A stretch of 64,000 nucleotides of DNA from Pseudomonas putida. Its GTDB lineage: Bacteria > Pseudomonadota > Gammaproteobacteria > Pseudomonadales > Pseudomonadaceae. Of this stretch, positions 60,081-64,000 are shown piece after piece. The translations under genes were made by a program, and so were the position numbers. The stretch covers positions 3,366,001-3,430,000 of the forward strand of contig CP163498.1 of the NCBI GenBank assembly GCA_041071465.1, read 5' to 3'. Under the pieces are notes generated by a model. It saw nothing but the letters and a program-made list of their open reading frames with translations, made no database searches and was not told where the DNA came from. Numbering within the stretch: position 1 is the stretch's first letter; every line of letters begins with the position of its first letter.

Positions 60081-60911
60081 ATGGACGTGCAAACCCTGAG
60101 AGCCGAAGCTTTCAAGGCGCTACACGCGCGCGAAGGCGCGTTCGTCATCCCCAACCCGTGGGATGCCGGCTCTGCCAAGTTGCTCGCCAGCCTGGGGTTC
60201 GAAGCGCTGGCCACCACCAGTGCGGGCCTGGCCTTCAGCCTGGGTCGGCCAGACGCCGAAGGCGCCTTGAGCCTGGACGATACCCTGGACAATGCCGGCG
60301 AGATCGTCGATGCCACCGCGTTGCCGGTGGCCGCCGATCTGGAGAACGGCTTTGGCGACTTGCCTGAAACCTGTGCCCAGACCATCCTGCGTGCTGCCGA
60401 AGTCGGCCTGGTCGGTGGCTCCATCGAAGATGCCAGTGGCCGCAGTGATGCGCCCATCTACGATTTAGGGTTGGCCGTGGAGCGTGTGCGCGCCGCTGTG
60501 CAGGCGGCGCGTAGCCTGCCATTCCCGTTCACCTTGTGCGCCAGGGCAGAAAACCTGCTGCACGGCCGCATGGACCTGGACGACACCATCCTGCGTCTGC
60601 AAGCCTATGCCGAGGCCGGCGCCGATGTGCTGTACGCCCCCGGCCTGCGCACGGTGGAAGAAGTGCGCGCGGTGGTGCAAGCCGTCGCACCGCGCCCGGT
60701 GAATGTGCTGATGGGCATGGCGGGCGTGCCGCTGAGCGTGAACCAGTTGCAGGACCTGGGGGTGCGCCGTATCAGTGTTGGTTCGTCGCTGGCCCGTGCT
60801 GCACTCGGGGCCTTGCACCGGGCCGCGCTGGAAATTCGTGATGAGGGCACGTTCGGCTATGGTGAGCAGGCACTGCCGTTCGCTCAGCTCAACGACCTGT
60901 TTCGCCGCTGA
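60081..60911 (+). CDS. Isocitrate lyase/PEP mutase superfamily protein
   Basis: A 276-residue member of the PEP mutase/isocitrate lyase superfamily (carboxyphosphonoenolpyruvate-mutase-like, oxaloacetate-decarboxylase-like). IPNPWDAGSAKLLASLGFEA, ADLENGFGD (Mg2+-site region) and SIEDASG are visible, but the KKCGH lyase motif of isocitrate lyase is missing. Reaction unknown, probably C-C or P-C bond chemistry on a small acid. SD GGAGG is 8 bases before the ATG. Confidence 0.85.
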   Translation: MDVQTLRAEAFKALHAREGAFVIPNPWDAGSAKLLASLGFEALATTSAGLAFSLGRPDAEGALSLDDTLDNAGEIVDATALPVAADLENGFGDLPETCAQTILRAAEVGLVGGSIEDASGRSDAPIYDLGLAVERVRAAVQAARSLPFPFTLCARAENLLHGRMDLDDTILRLQAYAEAGADVLYAPGLRTVEEVRAVVQAVAPRPVNVLMGMAGVPLSVNQLQDLGVRRISVGSSLARAALGALHRAALEIRDEGTFGYGEQALPFAQLNDLFRR

Positions 60912-61600
60912 TGAGGGCAGTGCTGGCGCTGTTGGCCGGCCTGCTGCTATTGGCGGGCCTGGCCTGGCACCTCGGCTGGCGCCTGCCTGGCGCATGGAAC
61001 CCGTGGGCGCCGCTGGACGTGCGCCAGCCGCCCAACCTGCTGACGCCGTACAAGCTTTCGCGCTTGCGCGATGACCCGGCGTTGTGCCGTCAAGCGCTTG
61101 AAACCAGCCAACTGCGCTACCGGGCACAAGCTGACAGTCAGGCTTCGGCCGACTGCCCGCTGCAAAATATCTGGCGCATTGACGGCGGCCAGGCGCGGCT
61201 CAGCAGCAGCTTCCTGGCCAGTTGCCCGTTGGCGGTGGCCTATGCGCTGTTCGAGAAGCATGGGTTGCAACCGGTGGCGCAGCGGTTACTGGGCCAACCC
61301 GTGGCGCAAGTCGATCACCTGGGCAGCTTTGCCTGCCGCAATGTCTACCACCGCAAGCAAGGCCGCTTGAGCCAGCACGCGACGGCCAATGCGCTGGATA
61401 TAAGCGGTTTCCGCTTGCAGGACGGTCAGCGCATCGTGCTGGCGCGTGACTGGCAGGCGGGTGGGCAGAGGGCGGAGTTCTTGCGTCAGGTGCAGCAGGC
61501 GGCTTGCAAGAGTTTCAGCACGGTGCTTGGCCCGGACTACAACGCCGCGCACCGTAATCACTATCACATGGACATGGGGCGCTGGCAGATCTGCCGTTAG
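60911..61600 (+). CDS. Extensin-like (D-Ala-D-Ala carboxypeptidase-fold) family protein
   Basis: A 229-residue envelope protein with an N-terminal membrane anchor or signal (about 1-22). The extensin-like C-terminal domain contains SQHATANALDISGF and the metal-type HRNHYHMDMG at 214-223, a layout close to the VanY/M15 metallopeptidase fold. It may cut cell-wall peptides; not tested for this subfamily here. It overlaps the previous stop by one base (TGATG). Confidence 0.85.
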   Translation: MRAVLALLAGLLLLAGLAWHLGWRLPGAWNPWAPLDVRQPPNLLTPYKLSRLRDDPALCRQALETSQLRYRAQADSQASADCPLQNIWRIDGGQARLSSSFLASCPLAVAYALFEKHGLQPVAQRLLGQPVAQVDHLGSFACRNVYHRKQGRLSQHATANALDISGFRLQDGQRIVLARDWQAGGQRAEFLRQVQQAACKSFSTVLGPDYNAAHRNHYHMDMGRWQICR

Positions 61601-61602
61601 CC

Positions 61603-63103
<1,501 letters not shown>

Positions 63104-63134
63104 TTCCTGAAATCTGACCGGCAAGCGCGGTCGT

Positions 63135-63251
63135 TGTAGGAGCGGCCTTGTGTCGCGAAAGGGCTGCAACGCAGCCCCAGGATTTTGGCGCTCACGCGAA
63201 AATTGCCGGGGCCGCTTTGCGGCCCTTTCGCGACACAAGGCCGCTCCTACA
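63135..63251. repeat. Large REP/BIME inverted repeat
   Basis: 30-bp perfect inverted arms beginning TGTAGGAGCGGCC (63135-63164) and ending GGCCGCTCCTACA (63222-63251). Inside are two more hairpins: GGGCTGC-AAC-GCAGCCC and GGGCCGC-TTT-GCGGCCC. It is a P. putida-type REP pair in the space between rsmJ and the TetR gene. Confidence 0.85.
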
Positions 63252-63286
63252 GTGATTGCATCGCCTGACAGCTTTACGTTCTACCT

Positions 63287-63310
63287 GTGGGGGCCGGCTT
63301 GCCAGCGATA
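63287..63310. repeat. Partial REP element
   Basis: CTGTGGGGGCCGGCTTGCCAGC has the usual REP head and GCCGGC-TT-GCCAGC stem (one mismatch). It is an isolated, degenerate copy. Confidence 0.5.
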
Positions 63311-63335
63311 GGCTCAGTACAGTCAGCCTGCTGCC

Positions 63336-63976
63336 TCAGGGTTTGAATGCCCGCAAGAACACCCCTACCACCTCGCGCACATGCGCCTCGGCTTCATCCC
63401 CTTCCAGTGGTGCTGCGCACCCCAGTAGCAAGCGGTAATCCGGGCACCCTTGACCAGGCAGAAAAAGTGCTCCGCCGCTCGCAACGGGTTGTCGACGCGC
63501 AGCAGCCCGCGCTCATGTGCGCCGCGCAGCAGCGCTTCCATCCCGGCCAGCACACGCTTGGGTCCGGCTTCGTAGAAGTACTCGCCAAAACTCGGGTCCA
63601 GGCTGCCCTGGGCCATGATCAGGCGGCTGAGCTTGACCGCCTCGTCACTGCTGATCAGCGCCTGGAAGCCACGGGCAATGGTCAGCAGCACTTCGTCCAC
63701 CGGTGCCCCCTCGGGGTACTCGAACAGCAGGTCTGGCAGCTGGATCTGGCAGGTGGCCATGACCGCCGAGCAGAACAGGGTCTGCTTGTCGGTGAAGTGG
63801 CTGTACACGGTAAGTTTTGAAACACCTGCCGCCGCAGCGACCGCATCCATGCTGGTGTTGGCGTAGCCAAGGCTGAGGAACAGCGTCTTGGCCGCTTCGA
63901 GAATCGCCTCGCGCTTGGCCAGGTCCTTGGGCCGGCCCGGGCCGATGGGTGCGTCGTTGGACATTGTGGTCTGCAT
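63336..63976 (-). pseudogene. TetR/AcrR family regulator (MexL-like?), frameshifted near the C-terminus
   Basis: An N-terminal helix-turn-helix (about 22-65; ILEAAKTLFLSLGYANTS, VAAAAGVSKLTVYSHF) and C-terminal TetR domain are open from ATG 63976 to a stop at 63365, giving 203 residues with an odd end (KPRRMCARW). The next frame, from 63440 down to 63336, reads DYRLLLGCAAPLEGDEAEAH and ends VFLRAFKP, a normal TetR tail. One base (a C on the plus strand) is missing near 63440; restoring it gives 213 residues. The position after rsmJ suggests MexL, the repressor of mexJK, but the neighbouring genes are outside the window. Confidence 0.75.
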
Positions 63977-64000
63977 CTGGTTGAAGAATCACCATCTTAA

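Overview
The window is ordinary chromosomal core DNA of a Pseudomonas, most likely of the P. putida group. The evidence is the high-GC codon use, the gene order (corA/C-like - ypjD - ffh - rpsP/rimM/trmD/rplS - xerD - dsbC - hom - thrC - recJ; a complete wsp cluster; prfB - lysS; ppc - adk - tsaB - rsmJ) and several P. putida-type REP elements with a cgggtaaacccgc core. I see no prophage, insertion sequence, CRISPR array, tRNA or rRNA gene.

Layout. 1-4.3 kb: two-partner secretion pair on the minus strand, a TpsA/CdiA-like exoprotein cut by the window start and its TpsB transporter. 4.5-8.9 kb: L,D-transpeptidase, two divergent NUDIX hydrolases, gamma-carbonic anhydrase, DUF1289, VUT-type membrane protein and purT. 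8.9-12.5 kb: MHS transporter, CorC-like protein and YpjD. 12.7-16.8 kb: ffh and the rpsP-rimM-trmD-rplS operon, then a thioesterase. 16.8-23.3 kb: broken Na+/H+ antiporter, xerD, dsbC, hom, thrC. 23.5-30.5 kb: pseudo-receiver protein, DUF3509, a possible small RNA, periplasmic binding protein, CoA-transferase, yaeQ, recJ, old-yellow-enzyme homologue. 30.6-36.0 kb: polyamine/GABA-type ABC importer ydcSTUV with aminobutyraldehyde dehydrogenase. 37.1-45.5 kb: wspABCDEF-wspR, a surface-sensing chemotaxis-like pathway that makes cyclic di-GMP. 45.6-48.3 kb: prfB with its programmed frameshift, and lysS. 48.5-52.3 kb: a TetR-led run of five genes for uncharacterised envelope-type proteins. 52.4-54.3 kb: OmpA-type lipoprotein (LptF-like), DUF4398 lipoprotein and a hypothetical. 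54.5-64 kb: ppc, adk, tsaB, DUF72, PEP-mutase/isocitrate-lyase-like, extensin-like, an internally repeated hypothetical, rsmJ and a TetR regulator.

Four genes (antiporter, lipoprotein at 49.2 kb, alpha/beta hydrolase at 51.1 kb, TetR at 63.3 kb) are interrupted by five apparent one-base losses, nearly all at short G or C runs. Restoring one base at each site gives a full-length family member. This pattern fits residual sequencing or assembly errors better than independent gene decay. The least understood parts are the TetR-lipoprotein-DUF1704-hydrolase operon, the repeat protein at 61.6-62.2 kb, and the hairpin-rich gap at 24.25-24.43 kb.
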